Of a stretch of 64,000 nt of DNA, positions 49,071-61,143 are shown piece after piece. Each line of letters begins with the position of its first letter. The first letter of the stretch is position 1. The stretch is from NCBI GenBank assembly GCA_018907035.1, contig JACCIC010000004.1, forward strand, positions 6,246,001-6,310,000. Direction: 5' to 3'. Origin of the DNA: Sycobia sp. Sy_11. Its lineage: Eukaryota > Arthropoda > Insecta > Hymenoptera > Epichrysomallidae. The position numbers and the translations under genes are program-made. The notes under the pieces are model-generated. The model saw nothing but the letters and a program-made list of their open reading frames with translations. It ran no database searches and was not told the DNA's origin.

Positions 49071-50272
49071 CATATCTATATCCATATCTGATTATAGATA
49101 AGTTTTTAGAACTTTAGTTCAGGTATCCATGTAGTCTAATTCACTTTTAATTACTTCCTTTAAAATGAACCTGATTGTGATATTCAAATACAGTCTTCAG
49201 ATATTGTAGAATATTGAATAGTTCATTGTTCCCTATAATGTAACAAACAGTGTTATCAGTCTTCGTGAAAAATTTTTAAAAAAATTCGTTCAGAAACATT
49301 GTTTCATATAAGAAATCGAAGAATCAAATTCGAACTCGGGGGCAAGATCAGCCAACTTCTAACTATATAGCACGATTCTTAATCTTAATGATGCACTCAG
49401 AGAGGATATACGAAGATAGTCCACGTGACTATGGAGGGCATTTCGGTGATCAATTTGGACCAGAGGTAACAAAGATATAGAATAAAGACTAAAAACTAAG
49501 CGAGGTAAATCTCATTAACTCGAAAATAACCCCAAAAGATATGCACGCCAAACAAAATTAAAATCTTGTCGCATCTTGACTATAGGGGTAAGCCAGTAAG
49601 AGCGTATATAACAGTATTACACTACCGGTACATTCATTGGTATGGTCGGCAATAATATAAAACGTAAATATTTTCTTCTAATTTGGTTTATATTACATAT
49701 TTTCAGTTTAATCGAAATGTCCACGAAAATAACAAAAATGAATTTAATCTCTGTTAAGTATCGAGGCTCCTGCTTGGTGTATCAAGTACGATAATTCCAC
49801 GAAATAGACAGTTCATTTGATGATTCCTTCGTACAACTATCAAGTTATGATTTACGCAGGTGTACCTCTAACGATAATATTTGTTTTTAAAAAATCTTTC
49901 CTTTGAGACACGGTTTAGCTTATATGTAAATAAAAAAAATTTATTTTAATTTAATAAAAATAAAAAAGATTCCTTACACGACAATCGTTTATATAATAAT
50001 AAAACAATTAAAATTTATTATGAATTAGTAAACGGTGTAATAAATGTTAATTTCGGATGTTTTATTGCATGTTTTACGTTTAAAAAACACACATAAATAT
50101 TGAACAAAATATATGTATATAAACGCGATTGTTATTATTATATCTAATTTATTCGGTTGACAGTACGACTGATATTTAGTTTTTATATTTTTATTAAAAA
50201 AAATATTAAATTTACAGTAAGCTTACTTTGGCAAATTACGTACACTGCGTTGAATTAATAATATTTGTGCAG

Positions 50273-50383
50273 ATTTTACCAGACGACACTGCATCGTGCG
50301 AGAGTTCGACTGCATCCCAGAATGATCAACGCTTTAATAACCAGCAAATGTTCTATAATGATAAAGTCATTCAATCAATTTAA
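50273..50383 (+). CDS. candidate terminal coding exon of an unknown gene
   Basis: Not recognised. After the acceptor-like ATATTTGTGCAG (ending 50272) the frame ILPDDTASCESSTASQNDQR continues through FNNQQMFYNDKVIQSI to a TAA at 50381-50383. AATAAA signals follow at 50411-50416 and 50430-50435. The Ser/Thr/Asn/Gln/Asp-rich composition is unlike the local AT-driven background and resembles the tail of an insect regulatory protein. Any gene would have its other exons further left on the plus strand. Chance remains possible. Confidence 0.3.
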   Translation: MLPDDTASCESSTASQNDQRFNNQQMFYNDKVIQSI

Positions 50384-52863
50384 AACAATCATAATAGTCA
50401 ATAATTTGAGAATAAAAGAAGAACGTTATAATAAAACATATGCACTTTTATTATTGGAGATTTAAACGATTTCGAAAGATTTGCATTGATAATAATCATA
50501 TAGTAAGAAAACTTTGGAGACAGCATTTTCAGAAACTTTTACAAATGTAATCTGCGAGCAAGTATATGGGATGACGGGACAGACATCAATTGTCCAGCTT
50601 CTATGATAAATTCCCAACGAACTATTAAAGAAGTTTACGTGCACGGAAAAGAAAACCTCGTGCCAATATTGATGAAGGTGATTACGAGCAGAGCACTGAA
50701 TCAGAGATATGGATTGATGCGTAGCATACACTCTCCAGTATTATCTATAAAAATAAAAATGAGAGGTAGAGGTAGAAAAGTGGCTTGTATTAAACAAGAT
50801 TTTTTCCAGACATCGATGTAACTAGCGCAGAAAGGATTTTAACGCTGATATATTTTTCTTAAATTTTGTTCTTAGAACAGCATCATGTCATTCTATGTAC
50901 GAGTATTATAGTGATTTATAATTTCTTGTGAAAAAGAAGTCCTATTTTTAAGAACAGGGCCCCAAATTTTCTTGAGCCCTGAGCTCAATGCTTTGTATAA
51001 ACGGCGCCATATATAAGTTACTTTACTGTATTATATTCAATAGAATATGCAAAGTATCGCAGATATTGGATGCCATGATTAATTGAAAATTAAATAATAA
51101 TGTTTTAATTTCTTAGATTTTTCGACGAGTTACGAAGATCATCGCCAGGCCCACCGTCAGATTCTGCTCTATGTAAAGACAACCATCATACAGATGACAA
51201 GATACTTTGTCATTGACTGTCGAAATCGATTTAATAATATTTTATATAAGTCTAAAGAGACGTTGAATCACAAGTTGCTTTTGAAAAAATAAGTTTCGAT
51301 TCATATTCGATTAGATTTTTACAATAGAATTCGAATCCATATTAAATTATGGAAATTGCTATAGTCACATAATGTGGATTATATATATTCATAACAAATT
51401 GTAGTCCGGAAACTGGTGTAGTTATTTAGAAGACATTTTAGACACATTGCCAGTTTGGTTTTTCGACATCTTTTCTCAAATCGTTTATTGATCAAGATAT
51501 TTCAAGCTATATGTTTTACATTTACTACACCATATTTTATTGCACTTTACATAGATGCATAAAGAATATATATTAAAAAATGAATAATATTTACGAACTA
51601 CAGCTATGAGAACACTACGTTATTCTACAATTGATTAGAGCTCAAATTTACTATAACAAAATTATGACAATTTTTTTACATACTTTTATAATTCCTATAT
51701 TTTAAGATTATAATAATAGACACAAATCTTATACACTCTTAAAATAGTTGCATTTATGATAGTTGTAATTGTTAACGAGTCCACTATATTTAAACAAAAA
51801 AAGGCAAAAAACCGCAATTAAATGATATAATATATGATATAATATAATTTAATTTTTTCATATAAATATTTACTATAAAACCGATCCCATCTAATTATGT
51901 ACAATAAATTAAAAAATCATATTCGCAGGTCTTTATTATTATAATAAAACGCGACAACATATTATGTAATAAATTATTCTGATCGCATTTACATTCTCGA
52001 AATTGAATATAGTATACATTTATGCATTAAACGCAAATACATGCAATCAAACTTTTACGAATGAATGAGATAGACCGAAATTTTACGTTTCAGTTATGTG
52101 CTTGAAATTTTTCGAAGAACAGCATATGAGTATTCATCTCACGTACGCATTCAGAAGTTTGTTTTTCCTTATTCTAACAAAAAATTTACAGTTGTATAAG
52201 CATTGATAATCCGAATTAAGAGATTCATAAGCAGATAAGTATAAGCATTTACGATCAAGGCTAACTCTTTGTTTATTTTCTTCTTTTCTAACGATAATTT
52301 CTTTGTTTTCTTCGAAATTTTATTAATTGAATTAGATGTTTTTTTTTTTAATTCAAGGTCAAAAGAATTATCTACAATTAAATAAAAACATTTATATTCA
52401 GCAGGAGGTGTATATACAGTCAAATTTCTAAAAGCTAAAAATAGTTATTTGATTGTAAGGCAAAAATACAAATTGCAACTTTAATGCTTTTTTAACAAAT
52501 ATAATTTTTAATTTCTTATTTGTTAATTATTTTTTTATTTTTATTACTTATTTTGATGTATCGATTTGAATAATAAAAGAGATTGTATAATTACTCTCTC
52601 AAACTTGTTGACTTTATACATTAAAATTCATACGATATATTCCCTTTTATATTATATAAGATCAATATATGATAGTAATTTTATACTTCAAAGTGATATA
52701 AATTTTGGTAGATAATCATTTTAAGCAGCATTTTTTGTAAATCAAGAATATAAGAAAACAACTGTTAATGCATCGAACGATTCAATTAAACTATTATTAA
52801 TATTTTCAACAAATTTGTAATAAATATATAATAAAATAAATTAGTTACTCCAGTTATTTCCTA

Positions 52864-52866
<3 letters not shown>

Positions 52867-52911
<45 letters not shown>
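52867..52911. repeat. (AT)n microsatellite
   Basis: About 22 AT units. Confidence 0.95.
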
Positions 52912-52914
<3 letters not shown>

Positions 52915-53225
52915 TTATCAAGAGTAATCTAATATTTTTATAGACGCTTCAATCATTTTTAGAATTATAATTTATCTCTCAAAAGAGAACTTCAGATTTC
53001 AGATGATTTTTAATAAAGGTTTGATATAAAAATCTGCTATTTTATCGAGATCAATTGCCAGAACCACAGTACACAACAATATAGGTATAGCGACAGTTGA
53101 GGGAGTAACGAGATGGGCGGGGTTACATCATTACACCAAACTTTTGCGATATATATATAGATAGCGACGGATGGAGGTGCAGGGAGGATGAGAGATTGAG
53201 GGCGGAAGAGAGATACATACGTAGA

Positions 53226-53270
<45 letters not shown>
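53226..53270. repeat. (GA)n microsatellite
   Basis: About 21 GA units in a purine-rich stretch. Confidence 0.95.
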
Positions 53271-53273
<3 letters not shown>

Positions 53274-53556
53274 CCAAATACGATGGAAGATGTTACATTC
53301 AACGTTTATTAAATCGAGCTAAAAGGTTATTATTTTATAATGACTTAGAGTATTTTCAAAAGCAAAATAAATTAATTTATATTTTATAATACCTTATATT
53401 ATGATGAATTTATAATATAGATTATCATATAAATATTATACTAACCAAAGAAAATAAAAATAATTAGCTAATGATATCTTCAATGCAATACAAAAGATAG
53501 ATTTTTGATCTCCACTACGACTTTTATTTTTAATTAATAGAATATATGCTTCTACC

Positions 53557-53561
<5 letters not shown>

Positions 53562-53615
<54 letters not shown>

Positions 53616-53616
53616 C
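53562..53616. repeat. (AT)n/(AC)n microsatellite
   Basis: AT units followed by ACAC. Confidence 0.94.
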
Positions 53617-53931
53617 CTTTTTTATTTAAGTTTTTTTGTAAACTATAAAATCAAATCTTTGTTGGAATCGATGCCACGGATGGTGGGTGACGTAAATGCA
53701 ATATTATTGCCTCGCATAAATTTTATATATGAATTAAACATATAACATACATCAGTAATTAAAAAAAGGGGGCATCTATCCATATAGTTTTATTGGCATA
53801 TATCATAATATACTGGATAAGAGTATATAATATCAATTAGACTATAATATATTAAGTTTTTCACTAATAATACTACATCTATAGCTCTATATAATACCTT
53901 CAGCACATAATTATTTTTATTCTTTAATAGG

Positions 53932-53935
<4 letters not shown>

Positions 53936-53992
<57 letters not shown>
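53936..53992. repeat. (AT)n microsatellite
   Basis: About 28 AT units. Confidence 0.95.
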
Positions 53993-53995
<3 letters not shown>

Positions 53996-54369
53996 GGCCA
54001 TATTTTTAATGAAAATTCATTAAAAAATAGACATTTTTTAAATTTGAATCATCAAAGTAAATGAAACAAAAATTAGATATTAAATAATTCATTAAATAAT
54101 TTGTACAAAGATTTACCGTCAGTTGATTTCATATAATATGATGTTAAATAATGTGACTATATATATTTAGATATTTTTTATATTTTTAATTTAATAAGTT
54201 CAATTAATATTTATAGATATACATATAAAGAAAATAAACACATTTTATAATTTTCATTTTTTTTTTTAATTATAAACTTTTCCTTATGAGCAACAAAGTC
54301 TGTGACTTCTCGAGCGTGTTCTTAGAGTTATCTCTATTAGTTTCCAAGCAAAAGCTCGAGCACTTTAGT

Positions 54370-54397
54370 AAAAAAACTATATCTTTATAGTTTTTTT
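54370..54397. repeat. hairpin with A/T tracts
   Basis: AAAAAAACTATA, loop TCTT, TATAGTTTTTTT: a perfect 12-bp stem. Confidence 0.7.
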
Positions 54398-55776
54398 TTG
54401 TCATAAAACTGATAACAAAATTCAAAATACTCTATGTATATGGTGAAATTCCCGAAGGTGAGTAACGCGTTATATTGTCACGTATATTCTGGTTCAACAG
54501 ACTTTTCACGAATTTTATTGTTATACTCTAAATAATAAATTGCACATGACTATGTGCAATCTGATCTTCAAAAATATTCTTATTCATTTATTTCTTCAAA
54601 ACAGAAAATAGTTGAATGAAAAAAAATCGCATCATTTCATTCATATATATATAATCGTAAAGTGCGATTATTGTTATAATTTATGTTATAATATGTCTCA
54701 AGAATTATGAATTTCAACTATATATTTATATATAATTACCCAAAGATTTCATGAAATCTTTTGTATTTAAGATACTATTACTTCTCAAAACAAATTTTAT
54801 TAAATAATATTTTATTTTTATACATCGACTTTGATGGTTTTTTTTTCTTCGTTTTTATTATTATACCAAACAATGCAACGGCAGGTAACTGGAGAATTCT
54901 ATATTAAATATATGCTCTTTTCGATACACATTGATAATGCAGCAATTCGGATTGGAACAGATGTATAATCATGGTGGATGTTTTATTCTTAGTATGCTTC
55001 AATTGTGTTCACCTAATTATTGTGGAATCGTTTTCAATGATGCCTCAATATCCATAAAAACGAATATTTCTATAACATTTTACCCGATGCTCCGATTCAC
55101 ATTGTACTATCGCATTATAATACATATTTATACAAGGCGCAAGTAGGCAAGCAATAGATTTATAAGAAAACTCCATAAAAAAATTTATCAATTTATTAAT
55201 TATCCTTTGCTTTTCCCAAGTAACAGTTTTATTATAACTTCTACCAACGCACAAATCGACACATAGCATAGAAGGGGATAAAAAAAAGAATAAAAAATAC
55301 AATTGCCTATAAAATCCCAAAGCGAGTCAATATTCTTTACTATATAGTATACATGAAAAAATACAGCTATAGTAATTCTTAAACATTGAATGGCAGACCT
55401 ATCTTCGGCTTATAAAAAACAAAGCATTTTTTCCTTATTGAATAATAAAGTATATATACGACTGCGAGAGATAAGCATTAAAAATTTTCTTATAATGCTT
55501 ATCTTTTCGGCAGCATTGCAATGCTATTACTCTGCATGCGTGCGCGCGCGCGTTATGCTCTGCATTGTGTATTTTCTTAGATAATTGCTATAAATTTTCT
55601 ACACATAATATTATACATCTGATATGATCTCTTCATTTTACAAGTTGTACAAGTTTTGTATAAGCTAACTTTGAATCTGTAACCGACGTATATATAATGA
55701 TAAATTCAATGTGATACGTGAAAAGATGCATTAGTAAATTAATTTACTTGTTAGTAGAATGAGCGATGAAAGAAAG

Positions 55777-55780
<4 letters not shown>

Positions 55781-55828
<48 letters not shown>
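55781..55828. repeat. (AT)n microsatellite
   Basis: About 23 AT units followed by a T tract. Confidence 0.95.
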
Positions 55829-55835
<7 letters not shown>

Positions 55836-56614
55836 TTTCAAATATGCTCTTATACAATGTCACATATGTAGATAATAGAAAATTAAAAGATTCTGTTCGT
55901 CGGATTTTACATCGGACTATAAATGTCTACTTTTGCCAATATTATCTTTATATACGAAAAAGAGTGTTACAATAAATGATATAACTGTTCAAGAAGTCAT
56001 TATCACTTTTATACTCTGATATGTTTTAATAATTAACGCCCACACATTCCACTTCCCCCTCTACACGTAAACAGTATCAAGTGAACTCATTGTTTTACAA
56101 TGTATTCAGCATTTAAAATACAATTTGATATTAGTTAAATAGAGAATAGATCCGAGGAGAAATTGGATAATAATAGAATATAAACAGTTTGATGTCTTCC
56201 TTCGAAAAACAAAAAATATTAATTCAGTTACCTACATATGAAACTTGAAAATTTACGATCTAACTAACTAAAAGCATTTTATAATATTCGAATTACGTTA
56301 ACTTCATACGATTTTAATACAGTTTGTTAAATATGAAAAGTATGATCAAGTCATTTAGTATATTTTATGCCGTGATACTGATTAAGGTAAATTAAATTTA
56401 TGAATCAAATTATAAATTAATTACTATACTCATAGTTCGACTTTATTTATTAATTAATAAGATATACGTTGCTTACATTTATTCAGGTTTTCAGGATTTG
56501 GCTTTATTAGTATTTGACTTATAGCAGGCGAATATGTAAATGCATAATTTATTTTAGTTAAATTGTACATATACGTATAAGTAAATGTATGTTGTTTATT
56601 TGAATCTATATTAA

Positions 56615-56615
<1 letters not shown>

Positions 56616-56657
<42 letters not shown>

Positions 56658-56672
56658 TGTGCGCGCGCGCGT
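56616..56672. repeat. (GT)n/(GC)n microsatellite
   Basis: About 20 GT units passing into GCGCGC, a potential Z-DNA former. Confidence 0.95.
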
Positions 56673-59600
56673 TCGTGGAGTTATGTATGGATGTATAGAA
56701 AGATTATGAATGATTTCTCGTCTTTTTGTAATCAATAACTACGTAGAGTAATACGATTATTCAGTAATTATGTATGCTAAGAAAGATCGTTAGTTAGAAG
56801 CGGTAGCTATAGCTGTTATAGAATATTATAGAGTATATACAAGCGTACTACACGTATGATAGAATAAAAATTTTTTTGCATTTACCGAAAACGTCCGACC
56901 TATTACATTTTTTTTAGATTTATTGCCAACAGAGTTTTTAGAAAATTTAATTTATGTACTCAAAAACATTTTCTAACGCAGAGATACATTTAGTTATTCG
57001 TATATAATTAAAGCGAGATTATATGAATAATTTATCTACTGTGTGGGAACAAATAAAAATAATTATAATTTAACTTTTTTTTTCAACGAAACGTTTAATA
57101 TAAACGTAATGCATATTATTTATAATTAAAAACTTCAATTGATATTTCAAGTATTAGTACACGTATACTTTTGTAGAATTTTCGGTCATTATACATAGTG
57201 TCCAAATTGCAAGTGCATGAATGTATATAAAAGTAATATTATTATAAACAAATTCATTCTTAAATGTGATTTTTTTTCTTCAAAATCATAAAGACAAAAG
57301 GCCAATAAAATTTATTAACAGTTAATAATTCTAGAAGTTTATGGCTATTTGTTTATAGTAAAAAAATTCCATGGCAAACAATTGATAAAATATTCTAAGC
57401 TATTATAGACTGGTAAAATGATAACCCAGTAAAGTTATTTTGATAATTTTCGTTATACATTTATTATATTATATAATAGGATTATTTTATAATTGTTTTC
57501 GTAATATTTGAGAACTCGTATTTTGGCAATTTCCAATAATAAAGATTTATCGTTTTATGTAATATGTATTTATGATTTGTTCAGGATGTTCAGTTATTAA
57601 TGTATCGTAATGTAAAAACTCTAAAAAAATTAATGATTAATTTGTTGTTAAATGCTAAGAATAAAAGTGCATATTTTTAATTATAAAAATGTTTTGGATT
57701 TTGGCAAAAAACATAAATCGCAAAAGTTAATCAGTATCAGTACAGATTCGTCTAAATAAAATTCAATGAAATGACACTATAAATTAATACCTATCATTTT
57801 TAAACGTTCAAACATATAAATATAATTCAATAAAAAATTGCGTAAGTAAATAAACTGCTTCTATACAATAAGAATAATAAATATTAAGTACATAAGGTTT
57901 ATGACACGATCTTAATTTTTATTTTATTTTATGAATAATGCAATAATACTAAAATTATTTTTGCTTCTATATTTATGTTAATCAATATATTTGTGTATAT
58001 TTGTTAAAGCATGCATTTTTACGATATCATCCCATTAATGAAAAGAATAAAATAATTCGAATGGAATAATATATTATGTGTACGTGTGCCAAACCTATAG
58101 TTATATTAAATTAGTATGAATTATGTACAGTAATATATTTATAATTTATTTATTTAAATATAGACAATGGCGATTGTAAATATATTGTTTACCATAATGT
58201 TACTATATCTATATCAACTGCAGTATCATAGTGAATGTAAAGGGATCATGCAAAAATGTACATAATTCAATGTATCCTTATACATATTATCTTTTTGATT
58301 CTATAAATGTTTTTAATAGAAAAATTATTTATTTGTTAAAAGATTCCTGTGATAAATTCAGAAGATTTTAGACATTTTTTTGAAGCTCAAACTAAGAATC
58401 CAAAAAACGTATAATAATAACACTATGTTAATTATTGTATGATTTATTGGTTATTTACTATTGAGGATATTGCTCATGCAATTCATTAAAGATAATAAGT
58501 TGATGGTGCGAAGTGTAATACCTGATAATATCACTAATTGATTTTTATTAAAAAATGTCAATTAATTTAGGCGCTTGATGAATTATAACGGATAGATAAC
58601 CCTCGATTATTTTACCAATATATATTACGTTAATAATAGAACGAAGTGCAAAAAAAATATATATCTTAATACTGGCAACGAATGTTTGAAGTTTGAAATT
58701 ACATTCATCACTTTTATCACCATAGTATTGAAGTTTATCTACAGCTACATCTTCATCATACGTCCTAATCTTTCTGAACAAATCATACAAGACAATTTAA
58801 AAATCTTTAATCCAAAAATCACCTGTTTTATACAATGGAGAAATGGAGGGAATTCATTTCATCCTAGGAAAGTGACGGGGAATTGCATATATATGAAATA
58901 ATTATAGGCCTCAGTAAATCGAGTTTAAAAAATCGAAATTTTAATAAACTTAGTTTTTTCTGTATAAATACAATACATATATATATTTTTTGTATATTAT
59001 TTCTGAGCAACTTGCCAAGTCTCTAAATACTACACTAAACTTATACATTGTGATTTTTGTTCGAATTTCATATGGCGAATGTATATTAGAAACCTCTCTT
59101 AGGGCGAAGATGTGTGTTTATACACGCATCGGCCGCTTCTGCAAATTATCGCGAGGCCTTTATAAACGCGCGAAAATGAAGTGGAGAAAAAGAAACGGAG
59201 AAGAAGCCTGTCGTATGCGATGATGGGGAATCGATATTGAGCGCGCGATGCCCAAATCAATCCGCAAGAGAGTATCAGGTATATATACCTGTTATTACTT
59301 AATACATTATTAACCATCGAGCATTGGCTTGAAAATATTTTCTAAAAAGCCCCGGCTCCGGGTATTCTACTTTTCGCGCTCTTACGTATACATACTTCTT
59401 ACACGCTCATGCATAGTACATAAAAAGTTTAAATGGATGCCTCCGGGCAATGAGATGTATATAAGTATATGCGTTATATGCATGCCCTTATTTCTAATGT
59501 TTTATCTCTCTAACGTAAAGCTTAAACGATAATTATCTATCGTCAGCGTTAAACCGCTGCTATATATGTAATTATTTCCCTTAAAAATCTCTTCTCAATT

Positions 59601-59727
59601 CTAATAGGCCATCGATGTAAGAATACTAACGCAGCTTATTTAACTTTCCCTTGGCTATATGCTAAATACGACAAACTAACTTCTATACATGTATACTATT
59701 TAATATAACAAAGATTTGAAAGGAAAG

Positions 59728-59728
<1 letters not shown>

Positions 59729-59779
<51 letters not shown>
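59729..59779. repeat. (AT)n microsatellite
   Basis: About 25 AT units. Confidence 0.95.
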
Positions 59780-59784
<5 letters not shown>

Positions 59785-60010
59785 TTATATACGGGCATAT
59801 GGCTACATGCGTGTATATGTTAAAGACAATTTTTCTTTTGTAATCTATAATCTAAAAAGAGTCTTTCTTTTCGACTCTTTTCTGGCAACGCTATAACTAT
59901 ATATAATATAATATATTATTTACAAATTCCGACGCGTATTTACAAGACTGAGTCGTATTTATAACACTAACGGTCAATTTTCAGATCGACGAAGTACGAA
60001 AACTCAAAAG

Positions 60011-60061
<51 letters not shown>
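60011..60061. repeat. (GA)n microsatellite
   Basis: About 24 GA units, roughly 1.1 kb downstream of the Pins stop. Confidence 0.95.
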
Positions 60062-60063
<2 letters not shown>

Positions 60064-60604
60064 AACGAAATTAGCATCAAAATGATCAAACCAATATTTA
60101 GAACAAGATTTTAAGTGACTCGTTATTAACATCTTTTTTTGGCAAATTTGACACAAGAGTTTAGATTTAAACAAAATAGAAGTTAAAATATTAGTTAGAA
60201 GTAATATATTTCTGTTCCGTTAATTATTTGATTATTATTCTAATTAGATATTTGTGACATTTACAAGTTTTCTTTTAACTTTATTAAAAATCCAGACTAT
60301 ATATATTTTATAATCCATGTATCTTTACTCTACATTAATCTATTAGATTAAACAGTTTCCTATTTTGTGGCTTACATTTTCCTGAATTAGTGAGATTTAA
60401 AATGCATTTCTTATTTCGTGCATGATATATTAATTGTTAAAGTTAAACCTAAAATAAGATAATAATACTTAGGTATTAACTCTAGAAGTCATTGGTACAT
60501 ATAAAATAATGTGCTGTCGTTAGAAAATATAAAATATAATACCTCTCAATTTGCATAAAAACTTTAATGTAAAACATAAATGTATAAAAATGCTAATTTG
60601 TGTG

Positions 60605-60610
60605 TTTATT
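60605..60610 (-). terminator. candidate Pins poly(A) signal
   Basis: AATAAA on the minus strand about 535 bases after the Pins stop, the first perfect hexamer I noticed downstream. In AT-rich DNA such hexamers are frequent, so this is tentative. Confidence 0.3.
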
Positions 60611-61143
60611 CCAATAATTTACTTAGAGGTTATTCAGATTGTAATGCATTCTTAAGTTAATAATTGAACCGCATACATTCAAAATTTTAAATTTTGTGTC
60701 TAAATTACAGCAGTGTTAAAAAAAATTAAAACTTTGAAAATACAACAAGAAAATTGATAATGATTATACAATACTATTTCAAGATCAAAAAATACTTTAT
60801 GTTTGTTTCAAGGTAATTGTGTACTAACAGCCTTGTTATCACAATTGGAATTCAATTTCAATTTTTAATTTACGATTAGCACTCATATCAGTCGGTTATG
60901 GGGTTATAGTAATGATATAAAAACTTTTTCTGAGCAGTCAATAAATTTTAAATGGAAATTCATAGATGCTTGTTTTCTAATTTGGAAGTTTTTAAAGATT
61001 CTAAAATTATTAAGTTCTAGATGATAATACTTATGGCATATCTAAAAAAGTTACAGTAAATTTTTCAAAATATACTATAGTTGGCAATGTAAATGAAATT
61101 ATAAATATATACAAGATATACACATATACAATAATTATACAAT

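Larger units (their letters stand above)
47479..50272. other. non-coding DNA with a promoter-like block
   Basis: No gene recognised. 47.9-48.8 kb shows the same CT/GT-rich, GC-raised character as 31-34 kb. The rest is plain. Confidence 0.5.
50436..61143. other. intergenic AT-rich DNA downstream of Pins
   Basis: No gene recognised. Open frames of 60-90 codons on both strands lack family motifs. Holds the microsatellites listed and a small hairpin at 54370-54397. Confidence 0.65.

Noticed and set aside
49320..49390. tRNA-like promoter boxes (minus strand TAGTTAGAAGTTGG and GAGTTCGAATTTG), possible tRNA-derived SINE
   Set aside because: Boxes match the consensus poorly and no cloverleaf or acceptor stem could be drawn; a genome repeat search would decide.
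58548..58790. 80-codon minus-strand frame with a charged start (RKIRTYDEDVAVDKLQYYGD)
   Set aside because: The first 40 residues look mildly protein-like, but there is no convincing acceptor, homolog or continuation; too weak to call.
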